In this document: positions 45,547 through 57,005 of the stretch, piece after piece
Position numbering within the stretch: the first letter of the stretch is position 1
How the letters are laid out: every line of letters begins with the position of its first letter
NCBI GenBank assembly: GCA_030770425.1
Contig: JASJFT010000066.1
Location: 1 to 64,000 of the forward strand
Direction of reading: 5' to 3'
DNA length: 64,000 nt
Origin: Darksidea phi
Taxonomy: Eukaryota > Ascomycota > Dothideomycetes > Pleosporales > Lentitheciaceae
Program-made: the position numbers and the translations under genes
Notes under the pieces: model-generated
Told to the model about the DNA's origin: nothing
Seen by the model: the letters and a program-made list of their open reading frames with translations, nothing else
The model's database searches: none

Positions 45547-46237
45547 CTATTTCTTCGCCTTTCCACTCGGCCACTTCTTCCAGCCTCGTCCATGTCCTTT
45601 CTATATAGAGGTTAGTAAAATCTCTCCACGTCACCACCAGCAGCATGGCACTCACCTGCTTCCACTCCTGCACCAACCGCGGCATATCCACCATAGCCTT
45701 TCTCCGCATCTCCAACCGTCCCTTGAGCGTCCTCTCCCAGAGCTTCCCTTTGACCTTCTGCCCCTCTCCCGTACCCTTCACACGCAGCCCACTCTCAATC
45801 CTGCGCGCTTCTTTCTCACCCGGTTTCTTGCTCGTCCAGGGCAATAGATCGACGACTCCGTGTTGCGTAGCCAGTTTTACTAAATCGGCTTGCTTGCGCA
45901 GGCCGTAGAGCGGTGCGTGCCAGCGCCCTGTTGTGTGCGATTTTCGCGGTAGGAAGGGGTTATGGTAAGGGAGGGTTGCGGCGTGGGCGATTGCGGCGGC
46001 AGGGAGGGCGTGCGGGTACGCGGAGGAGAGAGGTGATAAGGCTAGGGGCTCGGATGGGCTCATCGACGAGGCATTGGGGTCTATAGGCGCGGTCGTTGAT
46101 ATCGATGCGGGTTCTGCAGCAGGAGGTGTGGAGGTGGAGATGGATTGGAGGATCACTGGTGGGGGAAACTTCTGGAAGAAGCGGAGTAATCGCGGTGGTA
46201 GCGACTTCGCTAGTTGTAATTGCTGTTGTGTACTCAT
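45547..46237 (-). CDS. MRPL25: Mitochondrial large-subunit ribosomal protein MRPL25 (mL59), 211 aa
   Basis: Exons 45656-46237 and 45547-45600 over an intron with GTGAGT, TACTAAC and TATAG. The start MSTQQQLQLAKSLPPRLLRFF and the block YHNPFLPRKSHTTGRWHAP are typical of fungal mL59, a component of the mitochondrial 54S subunit; the short second exon adds the basic tail KGHGRGWKKWPSGKAKK. Ignoring the intron gives a longer but unnatural hydrophobic tail. A Ser/Thr/Pro-rich insertion (about residues 30-75) separates the N-terminal helix from the core. It is divergently transcribed from PUP3 with only 268 bp between the two ATGs. Confidence 0.9.
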
Positions 46238-46505
46238 TGTGCGGTGCGGTGTGGAGGTGAGATGGACACGACGACGAGGGACATTGAAAGTTCGACGCGG
46301 GTGATAATTGAGGTCACGTGAAAGCTCGACGGTCCGTGCTTAATGTAGCGTCGGAGCTCGACCGCGTAGCTGTTGCTACCTGCTGGACAGCACCAGAAGC
46401 TCCGCCATCGCCCCGCCTCACCCTCCTCTTCCATACTCTGTGTCTGTTCTTGAAAGACCAAGATTGCTAGACTGATCACAAGTTCTACCCTGCACATCCA
46501 CAATC
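46238..46505. promoter_or_regulatory. Bidirectional promoter MRPL25/PUP3 with GGTCACGTG element
   Basis: 268 bp separate the two start codons, so both genes must share this control region. It contains GGTCACGTG at 46312-46320, an E-box of the type bound by Cbf1-like bHLH factors. The same nine bases occur inverted 150 b upstream of the PRP28 start. No PACE-like proteasome element (GGTGGCAAA) was seen. Confidence 0.6.
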
Positions 46506-47279
46506 ATGGTAAGCTCCCATGCCCGTCAACAGCGGCACACAGCTAACAGTGACAGTCGTCCCCGTTCTCAATAAGTACGATCCGCCTTCAAACACCTCCC
46601 GAATAGAACACTAATTACAATGTAGACGGTGGCGCCGCCGTAGCCATGGTCGGCAAAGACTGTGTTGCCATAGCCTGCGATCTCCGCCTAGGCATGCAAG
46701 CCCTCACCGTGTCCAACAACTTTCCCAAGATCTTCCAATACGGGGACGTCTTCCTCGGCCTGACAGGCCTCGCCACCGACGTATCTACCGTCTCTGACCT
46801 CTTCCGCTACAAAGTCAACATGTATCGACTACGCGAGGAGCGCAACATCTCGCCCCAGACCATGGCCAACCTTGTCTCGTCGTCGCTGTATGAGCGAAGG
46901 TTCGGCCCGTACTTTGTGAGCCCGGTGATTGCGGGGATCAATCAGACGAGTGGGAAGCCTTTCATTTGTGGGTTCGATAGTATCGGGTGTATCGATTTCG
47001 CGAAAGATTTCATTGTTAGCGGGACAGCTAGTGACCAGTTGTTTGGAACTTGCGAAGGGCTATGGGAGCCGGATCTGGTGAGCTAAATACAATAGCGCCA
47101 AGAGTAGAGGGACGGCATGCTAATGTGGTTTGTAGGGCCCGGAAGACCTCTTTGAGACCGTCTCGCAAGCACTACTTAACGCTGTCGACCGAGATGCACT
47201 ATCAGGCTGGGGAGCACACGTCTACATTATTGAGAAGGACAAGGTGACGAAGCGGTTACTCAAGGGAAGGCAGGATTGA
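46506..47279 (+). CDS. PUP3: 20S proteasome subunit beta-3 (PUP3), 205 aa, four exons
   Basis: A structural, non-catalytic beta subunit of the inner ring of the 20S proteasome. Exons 46506-46508 (ATG only), 46556-46574, 46626-47077 and 47136-47279, total 618 nt. Diagnostic sequence: [51 protein letters not shown] and [20 protein letters not shown], ending [17 protein letters not shown]. It begins without a propeptide or catalytic N-terminal threonine, as expected for beta-3. Length equals that of yeast Pup3. The two tiny first exons were fixed by frame and splice signals. Confidence 0.95.
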
Positions 47280-47878
47280 AGGGTGCTCGTGTGGTGCGAC
47301 TCATCCAACGAAACATGGCATGGTCTGGAGTCATGGAAGGAGGAAAGGCATTGCCTGACAGGCTTAGCCTCAAGACACGGATCTTCTTAGATCCTCGATT
47401 CTCATGAAATGGCATATGTATAATCTAGATGGGATGCTGGAGATCGACCCGAACGGATAGCATAGCTAATAGAAGCTTCGCCTACCTGCACACTGTCTCG
47501 TGCACTGTTACGAGGATGTGAGCACATTGATTACATGAGAGCAGTAGACATGGCCAACCAAAGGCTCTTGGACGGACCCATGGTTCGTTGGTGTCTGTGG
47601 ATTAGACATTGTAATAACCCTCGTCGCCAAAGCTTCAGTCAACATAGGAGCGGTTACCACGAGCTCTAGATGAGTATATTCCTAAGTCCGCAATCGGACA
47701 TCTGGAGGCAAAAACACGCACGTGACCTGGCGATTTCCAGGTCTTGGCATCAATGGCACCTTTAACGATCGCGAATACCTCACCCACCGACCTCTCACCA
47801 CCACGTGCACATCACAGTCGCTCCTGGAAACTGTGGATTGCGTCTTATCCCTCTATCGCCGCCAGGATACCCGTTAGG
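47280..47878. other. Intergenic region with PRP28 promoter
   Basis: About 600 bp between PUP3 and PRP28 on the same strand. CACGTGACC at 47719-47727 is the reverse complement of the element in the MRPL25/PUP3 promoter. If the upstream in-frame ATG at 47753 is used, the last part of this stretch is coding. Confidence 0.5.
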
Positions 47879-50280
47879 ATGGCGACTGTTCCACCTCCAC
47901 CTCCACCCGAAGCCCTCATGCCGCGCCCACCCCCTCCACCGAGCTCTGAGCCTCCGCCACCACCACCACTCGAAGACTCACTCGGCCCCGAACTTGTGCA
48001 GCCAAAGAAGCTGAAAAAGGGTTTCGCTTCGCAGAAAAGACAACCGCCAAGTATCGACGATATCTTGAAGGCGAAGCGGGAAAAAGAGGCAGCTGCTGCG
48101 AAGCCCAAATTCCTTTCGAAGGCTGAGCGAGAGAGAATTGCTCTAGAGAAGCGGCAAAAAGAGGTTGAAGATGCGCTCAAGAGGAAAGAGGCTTCCTCGA
48201 GTAATGGCGTCGCGAACCGGGCAGCGTCGCAAAATGGAAACGGCGCATCGAGGAGCCAGAATTCCGACGGTGCGGTTCCCACAGGACCTCGCGCGATGCG
48301 TACCGAAGTTCCGACGGGACCATCTTCCATGCGACAGCAGAAGGATATGCCACCACCACCAGTCCCTAAGCAGAACGAGAAACGCCCGGGCAAGCGGTCA
48401 GCACCAGAGGACACAGAGGCAGCTATGATCAAACAGCGATATATGGGCGCGGAGATAAACCAGTCTACTTTCTCGGCGAAGAAGAAGCGAAGAAGAACTA
48501 CGGAAAAGAAATTCAACTTCGAATGGAACGAGGAGGAGGACACAAGCGTCGACTACAACCCCGTATACTCGCAAAGGACAGAGGCACACTTCTTCGGTCG
48601 CGGCCGATTAGGCGGTTTCACTGAGCAGATCGCCGAGCAGAACACGCAAAAGTTCATAGATGCTATGATCGAGCGCGACCCCGAAAATGGCCGATCGCGC
48701 GCTGAGGCTATTCTGGAGATGGAACGCAGAAGCCGAGAAGAGGGCAGCCGCGCACAACTCGACAAGCATTGGAGCGAGAAGAAGTTGGAGCTCATGCGTG
48801 AGCGCGACTGGCGAATCTTCAAAGAAGACTTCAATATCAGTACGAAGGGTGGCTCGATTCCTAACCCTATGCGCAATTGGAACGAATCTGGCCTGCCTGC
48901 GGACATCCTACAAATCGTCAGAGACGTGGGCTACAACGAACCGTCCGCCGTACAGCGTGCAGCTATACCGATTGCGTTACAATCTCGCGACCTCATTGGC
49001 GTCGCCGTCACTGGTTCCGGTAAAACGGCATCCTTCCTCCTACCGCTACTGGTGTATATTCAACAACTTCCTGATCTCAATGATTACAACAGACATGACG
49101 GCCCCTATGGATTAATCCTTGCACCCACTCGCGAATTGGCCCAACAGATCGAAGTCGAGGCTAAGAAATTCGCCGGTCCACTAGGCTACAAAACTGCCGT
49201 CATCGTTGGTGGCCATGCTATTGAGGAGCAGAGTTTCCAGCTACGAGACGGTGTCCATATCATTATCGCCACCCCAGGTCGCCTTCTCGACTGTATCGAG
49301 CGACACGTTTTGGTACTGAGCCAGTGCCACTATGTCATCATGGACGAAGCTGATCGCATGATCGATATGGGTTTCGAAGAGCCTGTAAACAAAATTCTGG
49401 ATGCCCTTCCAGTCAGTAACGAAAAACCGGACACTGATGCTGCCGAAGACGCCGTAGCCATGTCAAGGGGTATGTACAGACAGACAATGATGTACACAGC
49501 CACCATGGCGCCAGCTGTCGAACGCATAGCGAAGAAATATCTGCGACGACCTGCCGAAGTCAGAATTGGTAACACCGGTGAAGCCGTAGACTCGGTTGAA
49601 CAACGCGTCGAATTCGTCCAGGGCGAAGAGAAGCGCAAGAAGAGACTCCAGGAAATCCTCACCTCACACGAATTCGCACCTCCAATAATCGTTTTCGTCA
49701 ATATCAAACGCAACTGCGATGCTGTCGCTCGCGACATCAAACATATGGGCTTCTCTTCCGCTACACTGCACGGTGGGAAAACGCAGGAGCAGCGTGAGTC
49801 CGCATTGCAGAGCTTGCGGGATGGTCGCACGGAGGTGCTGGTCGCTACGGATCTCGCAGGTCGTGGTATTGACGTGCCAGATATCAGTCTGGTAGTCAAC
49901 TTTAACATGGCGACGTCGATTGAGAGCTATACGCATCGTATAGGTCGTACCGGTCGTGCGGGCAAGACTGGTGTGGCTATCACCTTCTGGGGCAACGAGG
50001 ACGCCGACGTATTGTATGTATCCCCTTTTCCATTGCCTTTTCTGAAATGTGTCGCTTTTATCTGCCGGTGGATACCACTCGGTCGCTCGGGCTTCTACGA
50101 CAGGATTGCCCCTCTCAATTCATGTCAACACAAGCTAACTAGGCAAACAGGTACGATCTCAAACAGATGCTCACCAAGAGTCAAATCAGTAAAGTGCCGG
50201 AGGATCTGCGGAAGCACGAAGCTGCTCAACAGAAGGGTGGTAGGAAGAAGGGTGGTGACGGGAAACCTGTGTTGGGTTGA
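47879..50280 (+). CDS. PRP28: DEAD-box pre-mRNA splicing helicase PRP28, 754 aa
   Basis: The helicase that unwinds the U1 snRNA/5' splice site pairing so that U6 can replace U1. Exons 47879-50013 and 50151-50280; the intron ends GCTAACTAGGCAAACAG. N-terminal proline-rich then charged region (MATVPPPPPPEALMPRPPPP, later SIDDILKAKREKE) as in fungal PRP28. Helicase motifs in order: Q-motif PSAVQRAAIP, Walker A AVTGSGKT, PTRELAQ, TPGRL, DEADRM, a TAT motif (MYTATM) where most DEAD-box proteins have SAT, ATDLAGRGID and HRIGRTGRAG. SVDYNPVYSQRTEAHFFGRG before the Q-motif is typical of PRP28. An ATG at 47753 would add 42 residues; 47879 was preferred because that extension lacks family features. Reading through the intron would replace the proper tail (KQMLTKSQISKVPEDLRKH). 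Confidence 0.94.
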
Positions 50281-50483
50281 GAGTGAGAAATGGGTCTGAA
50301 TAGCCTTCGGGGGGTTACGTCAACCTATCCTTAGAAGATTAGATCAAGTAGGAGGCCAATGAGCTCTCGAGGGAATAGCTGCTAGGGGGTTCTGGTCGCC
50401 GCGGAGAGGAAAGACTGTAGCAGCATTAAAGACCTGAAAAACTGTCATTTGTGCTGAAGACACTTTCGACGCCCTAGGCTCGC

Positions 50484-51875
50484 TTAGATTCTTGGAGTGA
50501 GTTGTACAAGCAGCAGATTCTTTTCCCACAGAATAAAAACCTTCTGTCGTTTCCAATCCTTGGAGCTGTCGGTCAGTTCGAAGTCGAAATGCCACAACAT
50601 CGTAGCTAAAATCGCCCGTGTCTCAGTTAGTGCAAGTGGCTACGAATTGTTAGTCATTGCTCACCCATTCGATAACTCGAGAAAAGAAGAAATGGGGATT
50701 ACCTGTCCAGGGCAATTCCTGGGCCCCATAGAAAACGGCTGCACTACTCCCAGCTCATCTTTCGCATATCGCGCATGCTTCAACCAACGCTCTGGGGCAA
50801 ACATGTGGTGGATCCGCGAAATTTGGTGATGATCGATTCGCAGGGTACTGCGCAATCCCGACACTGATACCACAGGGTATCCACACTCCGTCAATAACAG
50901 CGCCTTCCTTGGGCGTACGTTGTGGGAGAATCGTTGGAACACACGGATATATGCGAAATGTTTCTTGTGTCACGGCGTTGAGGATCTTTAATTTCGACAG
51001 CGAAGCGAAGGTCAACTCCGGTTCAACGAGCGCGCGCACCTCGTTTTAGAGCTTAGTAAGCCATTGGGAGTGGGTGAGGAGTAGAAACATGGCGCCGCTG
51101 AGTAGTGTGGCGGAGGTTTCACTGCGTGCCATGGTCACTGTCCTAGCCATTTTCGTTATCTCAGAGCGTGTCAACTTGTTATTGTGGCGTAGCACATGAC
51201 TCATGATGTCTTCTCTCTTGGTTTGCAAGTCGTCTAATCTCCATGACGTTTTGTCTTTTGTATACTGCATGTGCTTTCGTCGTGCCCTCTGTAGTGTTGA
51301 GAGCATTTCTATCAACTTCAACAGGGGCCAACCCACGCTCGGATAAGCCCCCAACACCCGAAACATGCGAACAAACTTGAGCCCTTTAAATATATTGGCG
51401 AGCCAGAAATTATATTCTTCATTCTCGAGAGTGTCAAAAGACTTGCCGAAACACGGGTCGCCTATAACGTCGAATGTAGTGTAGGTGAACCAGCGCACCA
51501 GGTGGATAGGTATACCCTTCTCTGCGACAGCTTATCGACGCAGCTTCTTAACTAGGACGTCGATGCATAGCTGCACGAGCGGTTAATGGCCGACGAATAC
51601 GAGAGTGATCTTTCTCGTTTGCAGCTACTCGTGATGAGCCTAGTCCACAATGCTTGATCTCCCTAGCCTACTAAGTGACTCACATGCGATATCAACTACT
51701 CCATCTGCTGGCGGTGCATATACATCCGGGTCCTTGACAAACAACTTCTTGCCGGTGTTGTGCCCCTATGTATCTCCCCACGCCTTAGGACCTGTGAAAG
51801 AAACGCATGTGGGCGAGATGCGCACAACGTGTCCGTACTCTTCATGCAATTTGTGCCAGTTGGAAACGACGTCTC
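50484..51875 (-). pseudogene. Cytochrome P450 pseudogene
   Basis: From the right on the minus strand: HEEYGHVVRISPT, then an in-frame stop where the family has DIYG (about 51770), VKDPDVYAPP, later TYTTFDVIGDPCFGKSF, SETSATLLSGA (part of the I-helix), a TAA after LTHSQWLTKL (about 51048; CAA in related sequences), QETFRIYP (ExxR), a 1-nt frame change near 50800, APERWL and the heme loop FSMGPRNCPG. A last intron (GTAATC...TCGTAG) and a terminal exon ending LTPRI remain readable, stop at 50484-50486. So all parts of a fungal P450 are present but at least two stops and one frameshift break it. It lies tail to tail with PRP28, 200 bp apart. Confidence 0.85.
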
Positions 51876-53484
51876 AAGTCCAGATTTCGTAAAAGAAGGG
51901 GAAGTGGAAAGCACCGCACCATCTGGGACCGGGGACCTTCGCTAACGGGTGAGGTGATGTTGTAGAGCGATTGGAACGCGCTCTAAGCGACATACTGAGT
52001 TCCAATTAGCGCAGACTCGACCACACAGAGAGATAGGGGAGCAGACGGCTGCACTTATACATAACAGCGTTGACAAGACCTCGAAAAACATTGTGATGAT
52101 GCGTGGTGCAGTTGGGTCTTCGTTCAGAAACCCCGCAGTGACCGGGCCGCCTTATCTTAGGGAGGCTACGCCGCACCTGCACACCCTTGTATTTTATGTC
52201 ACGTTTCTTTGCTGGTAAACGAAACGGATGAGAACACGCAATCACGTCAGATGAGCACTAGTCATCAATCGCTGCGCTTTTGATTGCCGTATCCCTTCTC
52301 AAGGTGGCATGGAGCGTTTAAAAGATCTTGATTGAGTAGAGATGCCCGCACGAGCAGAATTCGGCAAAGCAGATGCTTTCAAAGAGTATCTGAAAGTATC
52401 AAAAACCAAGTCCGCTGCGAGCTTTCATAGTCTCTCTGACTAGATCGATCAAATCTGAATACGTACAAGTCTGCCGCATCCTATTTCGCGGACTAATCAT
52501 CCGGTTTTAGATTTCCCTCCAGGTGGTTCAAATCAGTGGCGAGCACATCGACCCGAGTGGTAAGTCCATGTCTCTGGAATGTATTGTCCGGGCCTTTGAG
52601 TCGAAGTCCTGTTCCGCAGTTGAAGAACTGGAGTTATGCGTTCTCCCGCCTCGGATAGATAGGACTCCAAACCCGGAGCGTGATGAGCTGAAGATTCGTT
52701 GCCCAAGAACTACGAGGAAAATTCGAAGCGTTGGGAGGCTTGCTGCAACAATCCCAAAGTTTTGCTCGAGACTGTTGCGGTTAGTCGTGGATCGTCATGA
52801 CGGTCACGCAGATGCTTCGGTACACTTATACTGACCAGATCTGCAGGTCTGCAAGACCGTCTGTACAACATGTTAACTACAGTGTCATCAAGAACAGGAG
52901 AAATAGTGCTTACAGGTTCTCAACTGAAGATTGTACTCGAAGGGACCATAGCGTCAATTGCGAGCGAAAGGAAATACGGGTAGAAAACATCGAGACAAGC
53001 GAAACGAGACTCCCAATCACATCTGCGGAGTTAGGCTTTTTAGTGTCATCACAGCAATGCCATTGTCGGTGATGCTTGTAGCCTTAGTATGCAATTATTC
53101 TAGTTTGCCCAGTATCTCATCGTAGACTAATTCTTCACTAGGACAACGCAATCTAGCCACGGTAAGTATAGCGACACAGTACGGAAGCGAGACAAGCGCC
53201 GTCTCTACGCAACGTATCTGCGCCTGTCACATGGCTAGGGGCTGATTTCCATTGATAGTCAAAGTTCCATGCGCCTCGTACGTCTTTGGGGGTCAGAATT
53301 ACGTCATGTAACACAAGCCCTAGCCAAGCACGTGAGAACGCATCGCTGCGTCGCGGTGATCGAAGAATGACGGAGCGTCAATATGTAGAACCGACTGGAC
53401 TTTGTGTCCTTTAGTATAAGGCTTCCTCGCTCTTTCTTCTCTCGCGACACCAGACCGCGACAATCCACATTCGAGCAGGACACC
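51876..53484. other. Intergenic region
   Basis: About 1.6 kb with no supported gene. A plus-strand frame at 52523-52834 contains EELELCVLPP, which faintly recalls leucine-rich F-box proteins, but nothing else supports it. The right end is the promoter of the NmrA-like gene. Confidence 0.45.
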
Positions 53485-54480
53485 ATGACGCGCAACATCT
53501 GCATCACCGCCGGCGACGGCCACACCGGCTTCCTCATCGCCGAATTGATCCTCACGGACAACAACTTCTCGAGCAAAATCGACTCCCTCAGTGTCCTGTC
53601 GCTCCACCCCACTTCCGCGAGAGCCAAGGAGCTGGGCCAGATGGGCGCGAAAATCATCCCACACAAGCCGGGTCGCGAGCGTGAGATGGTCAAGACTCTC
53701 AAGGAGAGCGGCTGCGACACCATCTGCGTCATCCCACCGGCTCACAAGGAGAAGTTCGATATAACCGTTGAGCTCATCACCGCGACGAAGAAGGCTGGAG
53801 TCCCCAACATCCTTTTCATCAGTTCCGCAGGCGCCGACCTAGCCGAGCGCGACAAGCAGCCGCGACTCCGCGAGTTCATCGACCTCGAGTGCCTCGCCAT
53901 GAGCGCGAAGGGAGACAAGAGCACGCCGACCGGCCATTCCCCGTGCGTCATCCGTGCGGGATTCTACGCCGAGAACCTGCTACTGTACGCTCCGCAGGCT
54001 CAGAAGGAGGGCATGCTTCCCATTCCCATTGGAACTGAGAACCTCTTTGCTCCGATTGCGCTCGGCGACGTGGCCCAGGTTGCTGCTCATGTCCTTACCG
54101 GCCAGGGCAAGAACGGCTTTGACGACCGGCACCGCGGACAGCTTATGGTTCTTACGGGCCCGAAGTTGTGCTCTGGCGACGAGCTTGCGACCGCAGCATC
54201 ACAATCCTTGGGCGTTGACATGAAGTTCGAAGACATCTCCCAGACAGAGGCGAAGAAGGTGCTCAAGGCCCAGAGCGACAGCGATCCTAGCGAGCTGGAG
54301 TATCTGCTTGAATACTACAGCTTGGTAAGGCAAGGCAAGACCAACTATATCTCCACGACCGCCTTCGTTAACGTCACTGGTAACCATCCTCAAGAGCCGG
54401 AGGACTTCTTCAAGGTGTACGCGGACGAGTTCAAACCCAAGGGCACGGACGGACACACTTCTAAGAAGAGGAAGACGTGA
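53485..54480 (+). CDS. NmrA-like atypical short-chain dehydrogenase, 331 aa
   Basis: Intronless frame; ATG at 53485 in a CACC context. The Rossmann start ITAGDGHTGFLIAELIL contains a GxxGxxG-like nucleotide loop (GDGHTG), followed by PPAHKEKFDITVELI and VPNILFISSAGADLA. NmrA-type proteins bind NAD(P) but often lack the SDR catalytic YxxxK, as seems the case here, and act as redox sensors or regulators; others are real reductases. The C terminus (TSKKRKT) is basic, a possible nuclear signal. The gene is more GC-rich and better preserved than anything within 3 kb, between a P450 pseudogene and a transposon-split gene. Confidence 0.85.
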   Translation: MTRNICITAGDGHTGFLIAELILTDNNFSSKIDSLSVLSLHPTSARAKELGQMGAKIIPHKPGREREMVKTLKESGCDTICVIPPAHKEKFDITVELITATKKAGVPNILFISSAGADLAERDKQPRLREFIDLECLAMSAKGDKSTPTGHSPCVIRAGFYAENLLLYAPQAQKEGMLPIPIGTENLFAPIALGDVAQVAAHVLTGQGKNGFDDRHRGQLMVLTGPKLCSGDELATAASQSLGVDMKFEDISQTEAKKVLKAQSDSDPSELEYLLEYYSLVRQGKTNYISTTAFVNVTGNHPQEPEDFFKVYADEFKPKGTDGHTSKKRKT

Positions 54481-55220
54481 GAGCGGGGAGATGACGCAAT
54501 AGTTCTAATACGGACGCGTAAATGAATATCTACGGCGTTGCGGTCTCTTGGAAACAGCGGGTTGGAAATATACGGGTTCGCTCCAGGCGTTACAGGGGCT
54601 GGTCAGCACATCTTGTATTGATAAAGCAGGTAGTACAGAGCTGTCTACAGCTATCAACTCTATATTCCGCTGGTACCATGAAGCGGCTCGATGCTACGTG
54701 TACTTGTCTAACGTTTTAGTCAGCAGTTCTGTAAGAGATGACACTTCCATTATGGCAAACTGCCTACTTGTGAGACAAAGTTATGCCAAAGCTTAACCTA
54801 CCTATGATAAAGTTAGGCTAGACTTCCACCGAACTCTGTACCTTCTCCATCGATTTAGAGGGCGGAACGAAGTAGTAGAGGCGGTTTCCATTGTGCATTT
54901 CTTCATATACGCTCCTCCTGCCATCTCGTCACCTATGATTTATTTATACTCTTAGGGAGGAACAGTTCTACAGATAATCCGTTCAATGCGCTATCGATTT
55001 GAAACTAGTAATATTGTGAAGTACGTATTCAGACTCTTAGTTCAGACTCTTAGGATTATAAAAAAAAACCTTTATGTGACTTACGTGTCCGCTGCTGTTG
55101 CTACCCCTCTTCTTGAGGTCGGTGACCCGTTCTCCCCCAATGGATTTTCGTTGCGTTATCGTGCGAAATTCGCCGATGGGTCACAAGCCCCGATACCCTG
55201 TCCTTTGTCTGTGGAATATA
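54481..55220. other. Intergenic region
   Basis: No gene supported; short frames only. TATTTATACTC near 54935 may belong to the promoter of the dioxygenase pseudogene. Confidence 0.45.
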
Positions 55221-56701
55221 ATGACCTCTGCAGCTCAGTCCGCCTCACCTGCAAGCATCTTCTACAAAACCATCAAACCTACCCTATCCAGAACATCGCA
55301 ACCACTCATGGCGCCAGGCATTCTCATTGAAGACTCGCCCCGCGAACTCCAACCTCGATCGTGAACAAGGGCTCCATTCCCTTCTCCGAATGGCCTCAAC
55401 AACTGACGGGAAAACTCCGCTGGAGCGGTTTTGACTTTGCCTCAGACAAAGAATACACTCTCCACCTGACTCAGACGGAAGTGGATGAGATCAATTCAGC
55501 TCTGCAAGCGTTCAAAGGTATGGTCAAGCCTGTGTACACTCGCACATGGTCATCCATTGATCCAACTGCTCACAACTTCTAGAACTTGAGCTAGATGGCA
55601 ATGATGTCAATCAGAATAACTTCCGCTTCCATCATTGAGGCCGAAGCTGCTAGAGAGTACTCTTGAGCTTCACGGCGGAAAAGGTTTCGTGAACATCCGC
55701 GGCCTCAACCCTACTCAGTACACACCCGAAGATAACATTGTCATCTTCCTCGGCGTATCGAGCTACTTGGGCGCGATTAGGGGCAAGCAGGGCGAATATG
55801 GTAACATGTTGAGTAGGTACCCATCGCCATGTGTTAGTTTAGGGTGCCGTAGTAAACTGATATGGTCGTGCAGTGCACATCTCGGACTCTAAGGAGTCTG
55901 CAACTCCGAGCCAAAGCCGGCCGACGCGTTACTCAAACCGAGCCTCGGTAGAGTCTCACTTACACTTAGCGAAGGTTAATGCTGGTTGCTAGCCAGACAT
56001 TTCACACGGATACTTTTTGCGATATCCTGGCGTTGCAGACCCGAAGCAACGCTGCGGTCGGGGGCAAACATTCCCTTGCATCATCCTGGACGGTGTACAA
56101 TAGGCTTGCAATGACTCGACCGGACATCATACGTACACTAGCAAGCTCAAAATGGCACTTCGACAGGTATTTTACCTCTGATGGATGTTCTCGATTTATC
56201 TGTTAACTTGCATTACAGTCGAAGCATGTTGCTGGCGTCGAACAGACGTCCTCTTCTCTTCTACTTGGATCAAAGAGTCATCATGAACTTTGCCCAGGAG
56301 CCACTCAAGGGCTTGTCTGATGCAGCTCGTGCAGCTGGAATCCCCGCATTGACTCGTGAACAAGTAGAAGCTCTTGACATGGTGCAGTCGCTGGCCACTG
56401 ACACCCAGCTGACTTTAGATATGCAGCCAGGAGATTTGACCTTTATCAACAATCACTCCACTACGGTTCCGAGCACCCCTAAATAGGGGGGTCACCCCTA
56501 AATTAGGGTCCGGCGGGGCCCTAATTAGGGGGGTACCTAATTTAGGGTTCTTGACCCCCCTAATTCTAGAATTTCTATAATAATATTATATATACTATAG
56601 TACTATATCCTTATTCTTAATAAGGGCGTCTCTATCCTTAATTAGGACAGCCTTATTAAGAATTAGGGTATAGTATTAGATCTTTATATAATATCTAGAG
56701 C

Positions 56702-56729
56702 CCTCACGATTAGTCGACTAATCGTGAGG
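56702..56729. repeat. Perfect 28-bp palindrome inside the fold-back element
   Basis: CCTCACGATTAGTC followed by its exact reverse complement. Related, less perfect palindromes sit at about 56757-56783, 57292-57319, 57346-57373 and 57392-57424. They can form hairpins and are paired across the two arms of the element. Confidence 0.9.
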
Positions 56730-56784
56730 ACTTACTAGGTACAGCGACCCAACAGCCCTCGCGATTGAACGACTAATCGCGTGA

Positions 56785-57005
56785 GCTCAGTATCTGGCCT
56801 ATATCGAGCTCAGCAGCTGGCTGATATCGAGATCAGTAGCTGGCTGATATCGAGATCAGTAGCTGGCTGATATCGAGATCAGTAGCTGGCTGATATCGAG
56901 CTCAGTAGCTAGCTGATGCAGAGCTCAGCGGCTGGCCTATATCGAGCTCAGCGGCTGGCTGATGCAGAGCTCAGCGGCTGGCTGATGTTCAGCTCAGTAG
57001 CTAGG
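56785..57005. repeat. 23-bp subterminal tandem repeat, about nine copies
   Basis: The unit resembles GATCAGTAGCTGGCTGATAT plus three bases and is repeated with variants (CTGGCC, GATGCAGAG). Inverted copies lie at about 57190-57290 in the other arm. Clustered subterminal repeats of this size are known transposase-binding arrays in CACTA and related elements; that role is inferred here. Confidence 0.85.

Noticed and set aside
47753..47878. PRP28 start at the upstream in-frame ATG
   Set aside because: The added 42 residues do not look like the PRP28 N terminus, which normally begins near the proline runs; kept as an alternative only.
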